64,000 bases of DNA, taken from contig OX375883.1 in NCBI GenBank assembly GCA_947359465.1, positions 94,810,293-94,874,292 on the forward strand, in the 5' to 3' direction. The position numbers and the translations under genes are program-made. The notes under the pieces are model-generated. The model was not told where the DNA came from. It saw nothing but the letters and a program-made list of their open reading frames with translations, and did not search any database. This DNA comes from Metellina segmentata (taxonomy: Eukaryota; Arthropoda; Arachnida; Araneae; Tetragnathidae). Of this stretch, positions 46,016 to 58,650 are shown piece by piece; positions within the stretch are counted from its first letter, which is position 1, and every line of letters starts with the position of its first letter.

Positions 46016-49000
46016 GCAGGGAGAGTGTTTTGTGTGAAGTATTCCCATAGAAATTAACGTGCTGCCGAGCGAAATGGGAGGGGTCTTTGTAATTTCAAAG
46101 CTCCCAATCCAAGTTCTCAGGCGATGTAATTTCTATGGGAATGAAAAGGTATTTGACCGAGATGTGGGGAGAGTGTTTTGTGTGAAGTATTCCCATAGAA
46201 ATTAACGTGCTGCCGAGCGAAATGGGAGGGGTCTTTGTAATTTCAAAGCTCCCAATCCAAGTTCTCAGGCGATGTAATTTCTAAGGGAATGAAAAGGTAT
46301 TTGACTGAGATGTGGGGAGAGTGTTTTGTGTGAAGTATTCCCATAGAAATTAACGTGCCGCCGAGCGAAATGGGAGGGGTCTTTGTAATTTCAAACCTCC
46401 CAATCCAAGTTCTCAGGCGATGTAATTTCTATGGGAATGAAAAGGTATTTGACTGAGATGTGGGGAGAGTGTTTTGTGTGAAGTATTCCCATAGAAATTA
46501 ACGTGCCGCCGAGCGAAATGGGAGGGGTCTTTGTAATTTCAAAGCTCCCAATCCAAGTTCTTAGGCGATGTAATTTCTATCGGAATGAAAAGGTATTTGA
46601 CTGAGATGTGGGGAGAGTGTTTTGTGTGAAGTATTCCCATAGAAATTAACGTGCTGCCGAGCGAAATGGTAGGGGTCTTCGTAATTTCATAACTCCCAAT
46701 CCAAGTTCTCAGGCGATGTAATTTCTATGGGAATGAAAAGGTATTTGACTGAGATGTGGGGAGAGTGTTTTGTGTGAAGTATTCAAATAGAAATTAACGT
46801 GCTGCCGAGCGAAATGGGAGGAGTCTTTGTAATTTCTAGGCTCCCAATCCAAGTTCTCAGGCGATGTAATTTCTAAGGGAATGAAAAGGTATTTGACTGA
46901 GATGTGGGGAGAGTGTTTTGTGTGAAGTAATCCCATAGAAATTAACGTGGTGCCGAGCGAAATGGGAGGGGTCTTTGTAATTTCAAAGCTCCCAATCCAA
47001 GTTCTCACGCGATGTAATTTCTAAGGGAATGAAAAGGTATTTGACTGAGATGTGGGGAGAGTGTTTTGAGTGAAGTATTCCCATAGAAATTAACGTGCTG
47101 CCGAGCGAAATGGGAGGGGTCTTTGTAATTTCAAAGCTCTCAATCCAAGTTCTCAGGCGATGTAATTTCTATGGGAATGAAAAGGTATTTGACTGAGATG
47201 TGGGGAGAGTGTTTTGTGTGAAGTATTCCCATAGAAATTAACGTGCTGCCGAGCGAAATGGGAGGGGTCTTTGTAATTTCAAAGCTCCCAATCCAAGTTC
47301 TCAGGCGATGTAATTTCTAAGGGAATGAAAAGGTATTTGACTGAGATGTGGGGAGAGTGTTTTGTGTGAAGTATTCCCATAGAAATTAACGTGCTGCCGA
47401 GCGAAATGGGAGGGGTCTTTGTAATTTCAAACCTCCCAATCCAAGTTCTCAGGCGATGTAATTTCTATGGGAATGAAAAGGTATTTGACCGAGATGTGGG
47501 GAGAGTGTTTTGTGTGAAGTATTCCCATAGAAATTAACGTGCTGCCGAGCGAAATGGGAGGGGTCTTTGTAATTTCAAAGCTCCCAATCCAAGTTCTCAG
47601 GCGATGTAATTTCTAAGGGAATGAAAAGGTATTTGACTGAGTAGTGGGGAGAGTGTTTTGTGTGAAGTATTCCCATAGAAATTAACGTGTTGCCGAGCGA
47701 AATGGGAGGGGGTCTTTGTAATTTCAAAGCTCCCAATCCAAGTTCTCAGGCGATGTAATTTCTATGGGAATGAAAAGGTATTTGACTGAGATGTAGGGAG
47801 AGTGTTTTGTGTGAAGTATTCCCATAGAAATTAACGTGCTGCCGAGCGAAATGGGAGGGGTCTTTGTAATTTCAAAGCTCCCAATCCAAGTTCTCACGCG
47901 ATGTAATTTCTAAGGGAATGAAAAGGTATTTGACTGAGATGTGGGGAGAGTGTTTTGAGTGAAGTATTCCCATAGAAATTAACGTGCTGCCGAGCGAAAT
48001 GGGAGGGGTCTTTGTAATTTCAAAGCTCTCAATCCAAGTTCTCAGGCGATGTAATTTCTATGGGAATGAAAAGGTATTTGACTGAGATGTGGGGAGAGTG
48101 TTTTGTGTGAAGTATTCCCATAGAAATTAACGTGCTGCCGAGCGAAATGGGAGGGGTCTTTGTAATTTCAAAGCTCCCAATCCAAGTTCTCAGGCGATGT
48201 AATTTCTAAGGGAATGAAAAGGTATTTGACTGAGATGTGGGGAGAGTGTTTTGTGTGAAGTATTCCCATAGAAATTAACGTGCTGCCGAGCGAAATGGGA
48301 GGGGTCTTTGTAATTTCAAACCTCCCAATCCAAGTTCTCAGGCGATGTAATTTCTATGGGAATGAAAAGGTATTTGACCGAGATGTGGGGAGAGTGTTTT
48401 GTGTGAAGTATTCCCATAGAAATTAACGTGCTGCCGAGCGAAATGGGAGGGGTCTTTGTAATTTCAAAGCTCCCAATCCAAGTTCTCAGGCGATGTAATT
48501 TCTAAGGGAATGAAAAGGTATTTGACTGAGTAGTGGGGAGAGTGTTTTGTGTGAAGTATTCCCATAGAAATTAACGTGTTGCCGAGCGAAATGGGAGGGG
48601 GTCTTTGTAATTTCAAAGCTCCCAATCCAAGTTCTCAGGCGATGTAATTTCTATGGGAATGAAAAGGTATTTGACTGAGATGTAGGGAGAGTGTTTTGTG
48701 TGAAGTATTCCCATAGAAATTAACGTGCTGCCGAGCGAAATGGGAGGGGTCTTTGTAATTTCAAAGCTCCCAATCCAAGTTCTCAGGCGATGTAATTTCT
48801 ATGGGAATGAAAAGGTATTTGACCGCGATGTGGGGAGAGTGTTTTGTGTGAAGTATTCCCATAGAAATTAACGTGCTGCCGAGCGAAATGGGAGGGGTCT
48901 TTGTAATTTCAAAGCTCCCAATCCAAGTTCTCAGGCTATGCAATTTCTAAGGGAATGAAAAGGTATTTGACTGAGATGTGGGGAGAGTGTTTTGTGTGAA

Positions 49001-51900
49001 GTATTCCCATAGAAATTAACGTGCCGCCGAGCGAAATGGGAGGGGTCTTTGTAATTTCAAACCTCCCAATCCAAGTTCTCAGGCGATGTAATTTCTATGG
49101 GAATGAAAAGGTATTTGACTGAGATGTGGGGAGAGTGTTTTGTGTGAAGTATTCCCATAGAAATTAACGTGCTGCCGAGCGAAATGGGAGGGGTCTTTGT
49201 AATTTCTAAGCTCCCAATCCAAGTTCTCAGGCGATGTTATTTCTATGGGAATGAAAAGGTATTTGACTGAGATGTGGAGAGAGTGTTTTGTGTGAAGTAT
49301 TCCCATAGAAATTAACGTGCTTCCGAGCGAAATGGGAGGGGTCTTTGTAATTTCAAAGCTCCCAATCCAAGTTCTCAGGCGATGTAATTTCTAAGGGAAT
49401 GAAAAGGTATTTGACTGAGATGTGGGGAGAGTGTTTTGTGTGAAGTATTCCCATAGAAATTAACGTGCTGCCGAGCGAAATGGGAGGGGTCTTTGTAATT
49501 TCAAAGCTCCCAATCCAAGTTCTCAGGCGATGTAATTTCTATGGGAATGAAAAGGTATTTGACCGAGATGTGGGGAGAGTGTTTTGTGTGAAGTATTCCC
49601 ATAGAAATTAACGTGCTGCCGAGCGAAATGGGAGGGGTCTTTGTAATTTCAAAGCTCCCAATCCAAGTTCTCAGGCGATGTAATTTCTAAGGGAATGAAA
49701 AGGTATTTGACTGAATAGTGGGGAGAGTGTTTTGTGTGAAGTATTCCCATAGAAATTAACGTGTTGCCGAGCGAAATGGGAGGGGGTCTTTGTAATTTCA
49801 AAGCTCCCAATCCAAGTTCTCAGGCGATGTAATTTCTATGGGAATGAAAAGGTATTTGACTGAGATGTAGGGAGAGTGTTTTGTGTGAAGTATTCCCATA
49901 GAAATTAACGTGCTGCCGAGCGAAATGGGAGGGGTCTTTGTAATTTCAAAGCTCCCAATCCAAGTTCTCAGGCGATGTAATTTCTATGGGAATGAAAAGG
50001 TATTTGACCGAGATGTGGGGAGAGTGTTTTGTGTGAAGTATTCCCATAGAAATTAACGTGCCGCCGAGCGAAATGGGAGGGGTCTTTGTAATTTCAAACC
50101 TCCCAATCCAAGTTCTCAGGCGATGTAATTTCTATGGGAATGAAAAGGTATTTGACTGAGATGTGGGGAGAGTGTTTTGTGTGAAGTATTCCCATAGAAA
50201 TTAACGTGCTGCCGAGCGAAATGGGAGGGGTCTTTGTAATTTCTAAGCTCCCAATCCAAGTTCTCAGGCGATGTTATTTCTATGGGAATGAAAAGGTATT
50301 TGACTGAGATGTGGAGAGAGTGTTTTGTGTGAAGTATTCCCATAGAAATTAACGTGCTGCCGAGCGAAATGGGAGGGGTCTTTGTAATTTCAAAGCTCCC
50401 AATCCAAGTTCTCAGGCGATGTAATTTCTAAGGGAATGAAAAGGTATTTGACTGAGATGTGGGGAGAGTGTTTTGTGTGAAGTATTCCCATAGAAATTAA
50501 CGTGCTGCCGAGCGAAATGGGAGGGGTCTTTGTAATTTCTAAGCTCCCAATCCAAGTTCTCAGGCGATGTAATTTCTAAGGGAATGAAAAGGTATTTGAC
50601 TGAGTAGTGGGGAGAGTGTTTTGTGTGAAGTATTCCCATAGAAATTAACGTGTTGCCGAGCGAAATGGGAGGGGGTCTTTGTAATTTCAAAGCTCCCAAT
50701 CCAAGTTCTCAGGCGATGTAATTTCTATGGGAATGAAAAGGTATTTGACCGAGATGTGGGGAGAGTGTTTTGTGTGAAGTATTCCCATAGAAATTAACGT
50801 GCTGCCGAGCGAAATGGGAGGGGTCTTTGTAATTTCAAAGCTCCCAATCCAAGTTCTCAGGGGATGTAATTTCTAAGGGAATGAAAAGGTATTTGACTGA
50901 GTAGTGGGGAGAGTGTTTTGTGTGAAGTATTCCCATAGAAATTAACGTGTTGCCGAGCGAAATGGGAGGGGGTCTTTGTAATTTCAAAGCTCCCAATCCA
51001 AGTTCTCAGGCGATGTAATTTCTATGGGAATGAAAAGGTATTTGACTGAGATGCAGGGAGAGTGTTTTGTGTGAAGTATTCCCATAGAAATTAACGTGCT
51101 GCCGAGCGAAATGGGAGGGGTCTTTGTAATTTCAAAGCTCCCAATCCAAGTTCTCAGGCGATGTAATTTCTAAGGGAATGAAAAGGTATTTGACTGAGAT
51201 GTGGGGAGAGTGTTTTGTGTGAAGTATTCCTATAGAAATTAACGTGCCGCCGAGCGAAATGGGAGGGGTCTTTGTAATTTCAAACCTCCCAATCCAAGTT
51301 CTCAGGCGATGTAATTTCTATGGGAATGAAAAGGTATTTGACTGAGATGTGGGGAGAGTGTTTTGTGTGAAGTATTCCCATAGAAATTAACGTGCCGCCG
51401 AGCGAAATGGGAGGGGTCTTTGTAATTTCAAAGCTCCCAATCCAAGTTCTTAGGCGATGTAATTTCTATCGGAATGAAAAGGTATTTGACTGAGATGTGG
51501 GGAGAGTGTTTTGTGTGAAGTATTCCCATAGAAATTAACGTGCTGCCGAGCGAAATGGTAGGGGTCTTCGTAATTTCATAACTCCCAATCCAAGTTCTCA
51601 GGCGATGTAATTTCTATGGGAATGAAAAGGTATTTGACTGAGATGTGGGGAGAGTGTTTTGTGTGAAGTATTCAAATAGAAATTAACGTGCTGCCGAGCG
51701 AAATGGGAGGAGTCTTTGTAATTTCTAGGCTCCCAATCCAAGTTCTCAGGCGATGTAATTTCTAAGGGAATGAAAAGGTATTTGACTGAGATGTGGGGAG
51801 AGTGTTTTGTGTGAAGTAATCCCATAGAAATTAACGTGGTGCCGAGCGAAATGGGAGGGGTCTTTGTAATTTCAAAGCTCCCAATCCAAGTTCTCACGCG
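46016..51900 (+). repeat. Middle domain part 5: rearranged copies of parts 3 and 4
   Basis: The 19-monomer order continues to about 47.8 kb. A 6-monomer segment then repeats at +889 bp (gctctcaatcc at 47136 and 48025; cacgcg before each). From about 48.5 kb the sequence copies 35.0-37.4 kb at a constant offset of 13,483 bp (48761/35278, 49079/35596, 50116/36633, 50412/36929). It then follows the end of the 2815-bp unit (gatgcaggg at 51053, attcaaatag at 51670). Private changes include caggctatgc near 48934 and gtgcttccgag near 49318. Confidence 0.8.
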
Positions 51901-53574
51901 ATGTAATTTCTAAGGGAATGAAAAGGTATTTGACTGAGATGTGGGGAGAGTGTTTTGTGTGAAGTATTCCCATAGAAATTAACGTGCTGCCGAGCGAAAT
52001 GGGAGGGGTCTTTGTAATTTCAAAGCTCCCAATCCAAGTTCTCAGGCGATGTAATTTCTATGGGAATGAAAAGGTATTTGACTGAGATGTGGGGAGAGTG
52101 TTTTGTGTGAAGTATTCCCATAGAAATTAACGTGCTGCCGAGCGAAATGGGAGGGGTCTTTGTAATTTCAAAGCTCCCAATCCAAGTTCTCAGGCGATGT
52201 AATTTCTAAGGGAATGAAAAGGTATTTGACTGAGATGTGGGGAGAGTGTTTTGTGTGAAGTATTCCCATAGAAATTAACGTGCTGCCGAGCGAAATGGGA
52301 GGGGTCTTTGTAATTTCAAAGCTCCCTATCCAAGTTCTCAGGCGATGTAATTTCTATGGGAATGAAAGGGTATTTGACTGAGATGTGGGGAGAGTGTTTT
52401 ATGTGAAGTATTCCCATAGAAATTAACGTGCTGCCGAGTGAAATGGGAGGGGTCTTTGTAATTTCAAAGCTCCCAATCCAAGTTCTCAGGCGATGTAATT
52501 TCTAAGGGAATGAAAATTATTTGACTGAGATGTGGGGAGAGTATTTTGTGTGAAGTATTCCCATAGAAATTAACGTGCTGCCGAGCGAAATGGGAGGGGG
52601 TCTTTGTAATTTCAAAGCTCCCAATCCAAGCTCTCAGGCGATATAATTTCTAAGGGAATGAAAAGGTATTTGACTGAGATGTGGGGAGAGTGTTTTGTGT
52701 GAAGTAATCCCATAGAAATTAACGTGCTGCCGAGCGAAATGGGAGGGGTCTTTGTAATTTCAAAGCTCCCAATCCAAGTTCTCAGGCGATGTAATTTCTA
52801 AGGGAATGAAAAGGTATTTGACTGAGATGTGGGGAGAGTGTTTTGTGTGAAGTATTCCCATAGAAATTAACGTGCTGCCGAGCGAAATGGGAGGGGTCTT
52901 TGTAATTTCAAAGCTCCTAATCCAAGTTCTCAGGCGATGTAATTTCTATGGGAATGAAAAGGTATTTGACTGAGATGTGGGGAGAGTGTTTTGTGTGAAG
53001 TATTCCCATAGAAATAAACGTGCAGCCGAGCGAAATGGGAGGGGTCTTTGTAATTTCAAAGCTCCCAATCCAAGTTCTCAGGCGATGTAATTTCTAAGGG
53101 AATGAAAAGGTATTTGACTGAGATGTGGGGACAGTGTTTTGTGTGAAGTATTCCCATAGAAATTACCGTGTTGCCGAGCGAAATGGGAGGGGTCTTTGTA
53201 ATTTCAAAGCTCCCAATCCAAGTTCTCAGGCGATGTAATTTCTAAGGGAATGAAAAGGTATTTGACTGAGATGTGGGGAGAGTGTTTTGTGTGAAGTATT
53301 CCCATAGAAATTAACGTGTTGCCGAGCGAAATGGGAGGGGTCTTTGTAATTTCAAAGCTCCCAATCCAAGTTCTCAGGCGATGTAATTTCTATGGGAATG
53401 AAAAGGTATTTGACTGAGATGTGGGGAGAGTGTTTTGTGTGAAGTATTCCCATAGAAATTAACGTGCTGCCGAGCGAAATGGGAGGGGTCTTTGTAATTT
53501 CAAAGCTCCCAATCCAAGTTCTCAGGCGATGTAATTTCTAAGGGAATGAAAAGGTATTTGACTGAGATGTGGGG
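51900..53574 (+). repeat. Start of right domain: return of left-type monomers
   Basis: Directly after the cacgcg monomer (about 51895) the array switches to the left-domain order: gctccctatcc with gaaaggg near 52325-52370, ttttatgtgaag, gagtgaaatg, the 147-bp gaaaatt copy near 52513, the 149-bp ggggg copy, and ccaagctctc with a private gatataattt near 52640. aaataaacgtgcag and ggggacag (53131) follow. The same series is seen near 1.09-1.5 kb, 5.2-5.6 kb and 7.0-7.4 kb. Confidence 0.8.
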
Positions 53575-56500
53575 ACAGTGTTTTGTGTGAAGTATTCCCA
53601 TAGAAATTACCGTGTTGCCGAGCGAAATGGGAGGGGTCTTTGTAATTTCAAAGCTCCCAATCCAAGTTCTCAGGCGATGTAATTTCTAAGGGAATGAAAA
53701 GGTATTTGACTGAGATGTGGGGAGAGTGTTTTGTGTGAAGTTTTCCCATAGAAATTAACGTGTTGCCGAGCGAAATGGGAGGGGTCTTTGTAATTTCAAA
53801 GCTCCCAATCCAAGTTCTCAGGCGATGTAATTTCTATGGGAATGAAAAGGTATTTGACTGAGATGTGGGGAGAGTGTTTTGTGTGAAGTATTCCCATAGA
53901 AATTAACGTGCAGCCGAGCGAAATGGGAGGGGTCTTTGTAATTTCAAAGCTCCCAATCCAAGTTCTCAGGCGATGTAATTTCTAAGGGAATGAAAAGGTA
54001 TTTGACTGAGATGTGGGGACAGTGTTTTGTGTGAAGTATTCCCATAGAAATTACCGTGTTGCCGAGCGAAATGGGAGGGGTCTTTGTAATTTCAAAGCTC
54101 CCAATCCAAGTTCTCAGGCGATGTAATTTCTAAGGGAATGAAAAGGTATTTGACTGAGATGTGGGGAGAGTGTTTTGTGTGAAGTATTCCCATAGAAATT
54201 AACGTGTTGCCGAGCGAAATGGGAGGGGTCTTTGTAATTTCAAAGCTCCCAATCCAAGTTCTCAGGCGATGTAATTTCTATGGGAATGAAAAGGTATTTG
54301 ACTGAGATGTGGGGAGAGTGTTTTGTGTGAAGTATTCCCATACAAATTAACGTGCTGCCGAGCGAAATGGGAGGGGTCTTTGTAATTTCAAAGCTCCCAG
54401 TCCAAGTTATCAGGCGATTTAATTTCTAAGGGAATGAAAAGGTATTTGACTGAGATGTGGGGAGAGTGTTTTGTGTAAAGTATTCCCATAGAAATTAACG
54501 TGCTGCCGAGCGAAATGGGAGGGGTCTTTGTAATTTCAAAGCTCCCAATCCAAGTTCTCAGGCGATGTAATTTCTATGGGAATGAAAAGGTATTTGACTG
54601 AGATGTGGGGAGAGTATTTTGTGTGAAGTATTCCCATAGAAATTAACGTGCTGCCTAGCGAAATGGGAGGGGTCTTTGTAATTTTAAAGCTCCCAATCCA
54701 AGTTCTCAGGCGATGTAATTTCTAAGGGAATGAAAAGGTATTTGACTGAGATGTGGGGAGAGTGTTTTGTGTGAAGTATTCCCATAGAAATTAACGTGCT
54801 GCCGAGCGAAATGGGAGGGGTCTTTGTAATTTCAAAGCTCCTAATCCAAGTTCTCAGGCGATGTAATTTCTATGGGAATGAAAAGGTATTTGACTGAGAT
54901 GTGGGGAGAGTGTTTTGTGTGAAGTATTCCCATAGAAATAAACGTGCAGCCGAGCGAAATGGGAGGGGTCTTTGTAATTTCAAAGCTCCCAATCCAAGTT
55001 CTCAGGCGATGTAATTTCTAAGGGAATGAAAAGGTATTTGACTGAGATGTGGGGACAGTGTTTTGTGTGAAGTATTCCCATAGAAATTACCGTGTTGCCG
55101 AGCGAAATGGGAGGGGTCTTTGTAATTTCAAAGCTCCCAATCCAAGTTCTCAGGCGATGTAATTTCTAAGGGAATGAAAAGGTATTTGACTGAGATGTGG
55201 GGAGAGTGTTTTGTGTGAAGTATTCCCATAGAAATTAACGTGTTGCCGAGCGAAATGGGAGGGGTCTTTGTAATTTCAAAGCTCCCAATCCAAGTTCTCA
55301 GGCGATGTAATTTCTATGGGAATGAAAAGGTATTTGACTGAGATGTGGGGAGAGTGTTTTGTGTGAAGTATTCCCATAGAAATTAACGTGCTGCCGAGCG
55401 AAATGGGAGGGGTCTTTGTAATTTCAAAGCTCCCAATCCAAGTTCTCAGGCGATGTAATTTCTAAGGGAATGAAAAGGTATTTGACTGAGATGTGGGGAG
55501 AGTGTTTTGTGTGAAGTATTCCCATAGAAATTAACGTGCTGCCGAGCGAAATGGGAGGGGTCTTTGTAATTTCAAAGCTCCCAATCCAAGTTCTCAGGCG
55601 ATGTAATTTCTATGGGAATGAAAAGGTATTTGACTGAGATGTGGGGAGAGTGTTTTGTGTGAAGTATTCCCATAGAAATAAACGTGCAGCCGAGCGAAAT
55701 GGGAGGGGTCTTTGTAATTTCAAAGCTCCCAATCCAAGTTCTCAGGCGATGTAATTTCTAAGGGAATGAAAAGGTATTTGACTGAGATGTGGGGACAGTG
55801 TTTTGTGTGAAGTATTCCCATAGAAATTACCGTGTTGCCGAGCGAAATGGGAGGGGTCTTTGTAATTTCAAAGCTCCCAATCCAAGTTCTCAGGCGATGT
55901 AATTTCTAAGGGAATGAAAAGGTATTTGACTGAGATGTGGGGAGAGTGTTTTGTGTGAAGTTTTCCCATAGAAATTAACGTGTTGCCGAGCGAAATGGGA
56001 GGGGTCTTTGTAATTTCAAAGCTCCCAATCCAAGTTCTCAGGCGATGTAATTTCTATGGGAATGAAAAGGTATTTGACTGAGATGTGGGGAGAGTGTTTT
56101 GTGTGAAGTATTCCCATAGAAATTAACGTGCAGCCGAGCGAAATGGGAGGGGTCTTTGTAATTTCAAAGCTCCCAATCCAAGTTCTCAGGCGATGTAATT
56201 TCTAAGGGAATGAAAAGGTATTTGACTGAGATGTGGGGACAGTGTTTTGTGTGAAGTATTCCCATAGAAATTACCGTGTTGCCGAGCGAAATGGGAGGGG
56301 TCTTTGTAATTTCAAAGCTCCCAATCCAAGTTCTCAGGCGATGTAATTTCTAAGGGAATGAAAAGGTATTTGACTGAGATGTGGGGAGAGTGTTTTGTGT
56401 GAAGTATTCCCATAGAAATTAACGTGTTGCCGAGCGAAATGGGAGGGGTCTTTGTAATTTCAAAGCTCCCAATCCAAGTTCTCAGGCGATGTAATTTCTA

Positions 56501-58650
56501 TGGGAATGAAAAGGTATTTGACTGAGATGTGGGGAGAGTGTTTTGTGTGAAGTATTCCCATACAAATTAACGTGCTGCCGAGCGAAATGGGAGGGGTCTT
56601 TGTAATTTCAAAGCTCCCAGTCCAAGTTATCAGGCGATTTAATTTCTAAGGGAATGAAAAGGTATTTGACTGAGATGTGGGGAGAGTGTTTTGTGTAAAG
56701 TATTCCCATAGAAATTAACGTGCTGCCGAGCGAAATGGGAGGGGTCTTTGTAATTTCAAAGCTCCCAATCCAAGTTCTCAGGCGATGTAATTTCTATGGG
56801 AATGAAAAGGTATTTGACTGAGATGTGGGGAGAGTATTTTGTGTGAAGTATTCCCATAGAAATTAACGTGCTGCCTAGCGAAATGGGAGGGGTCTTTGTA
56901 ATTTTAAAGCTCCCAATCCAAGTTCTCAGGCGATGTAATTTCTAAGGGAATGAAAAGGTATTTGACTGAGATGTGGGGAGAGTGTTTTGTGTGAAGTATT
57001 CCCATAGAAATTAACGTGCTGCCGAGCGAAATGGGAGGGGTCTTTGTAATTTCAAAGCTCCTAATCCAAGTTCTCAGGCGATGTAATTTCTATGGGAATG
57101 AAAAGGTATTTGACTGAGATGTGGGGAGAGTGTTTTGTGTGAAGTATTCCCATAGAAATAAACGTGCAGCCGAGCGAAATGGGAGGGGTCTTTGTAATTT
57201 CAAAGCTCCCAATCCAAGTTCTCAGGCGATGTAATTTCTAAGGGAATGAAAAGGTATTTGACTGAGATGTGGGGACAGTGTTTTGTGTGAAGTATTCCCA
57301 TAGAAATTACCGTGTTGCCGAGCGAAATGGGAGGGGTCTTTGTAATTTCAAAGCTCCCAATCCAAGTTCTCAGGCGATGTAATTTCTAAGGGAATGAAAA
57401 GGTATTTGACTGAGATGTGGGGAGAGTGTTTTGTGTGAAGTATTCCCATAGAAATTAACGTGTTGCCGAGCGAAATGGGAGGGGTCTTTGTAATTTCAAA
57501 GCTCCCAATCCAAGTTCTCAGGCGATGTAATTTCTATGGGAATGAAAAGGTATTTGACTGAGATGTGGGGAGAGTGTTTTGTGTGAAGTATTCCCATAGA
57601 AATTAACGTGCTGCCGAGCGAAATGGGAGGGGTCTTTGTAATTTCAAAGCTCCCAATCCAAGTTCTCAGGCGATGTAATTTCTAAGGGAATGAAAAGGTA
57701 TTTGACTGAGATGTGGGGAGAGTGTTTTGTGTGAAGTATTCCCATAGAAATTAACGTGCTGCCGAGCGAAATGGGAGGGGTCTTTGTAATTTCAAAGCTC
57801 CCAATCCAAGTTCTCAGGCGATGTAATTTCTATGGGAATGAAAAGGTATTTGACTGAGATGTGGGGAGAGTGTTTTGTGTGAAGTATTCCCATAGAAATA
57901 AACGTGCAGCCGAGCGAAATGGGAGGGGTCTTTGTAATTTCAAAGCTCCCAATCCAAGTTCTCAGGCGATGTAATTTCTAAGGGAATGAAAAGGTATTTG
58001 ACTGAGATGTGGGGACAGTGTTTTGTGTGAAGTATTCCCATAGAAATTACCGTGTTGCCGAGCGAAATGGGAGGGGTCTTTGTAATTTCAAAGCTCCCAA
58101 TCCAAGTTCTCAGGCGATGTAATTTCTAAGGGAATGAAAAGGTATTTGACTGAGATGTGGGGAGAGTGTTTTGTGTGAAGTTTTCCCATAGAAATTAACG
58201 TGTTGCCGAGCGAAATGGGAGGGGTCTTTGTAATTTCAAAGCTCCCAATCCAAGTTCTCAGGCGATGTAATTTCTATGGGAATGAAAAGGTATTTGACTG
58301 AGATGTGGGGAGAGTGTTTTGTGTGAAGTATTCCCATAGAAATTAACGTGCAGCCGAGCGAAATGGGAGGGGTCTTTGTAATTTCAAAGCTCCCAATCCA
58401 AGTTCTCAGGCGATGTAATTTCTAAGGGAATGAAAAGGTATTTGACTGAGATGTGGGGACAGTGTTTTGTGTGAAGTATTCCCATAGAAATTACCGTGTT
58501 GCCGAGCGAAATGGGAGGGGTCTTTGTAATTTCAAAGCTCCCAATCCAAGTTCTCAGGCGATGTAATTTCTAAGGGAATGAAAAGGTATTTGACTGAGAT
58601 GTGGGGAGAGTGTTTTGTGTGAAGTATTCCCATAGAAATTAACGTGTTGC
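53575..58650 (+). repeat. Right domain: 15-monomer HOR of 2220 bp
   Basis: ggggacag occurs at 53575, 54019, 55055, 55795, 56239, 57275, 58015 and 58459; every occurrence has a partner 2220 bp away (15 x 148) within this stretch. Other markers agree: gttttcccatag at 53739, 55959 and 58179; cccagtccaagttatcagg at about 54396 and 56616; and gctcctaatcc at 54837 and 57057. Sampled stretches of the copies look identical, which points to recent homogenisation. The third copy is cut short at about 58.65 kb. Confidence 0.88.
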
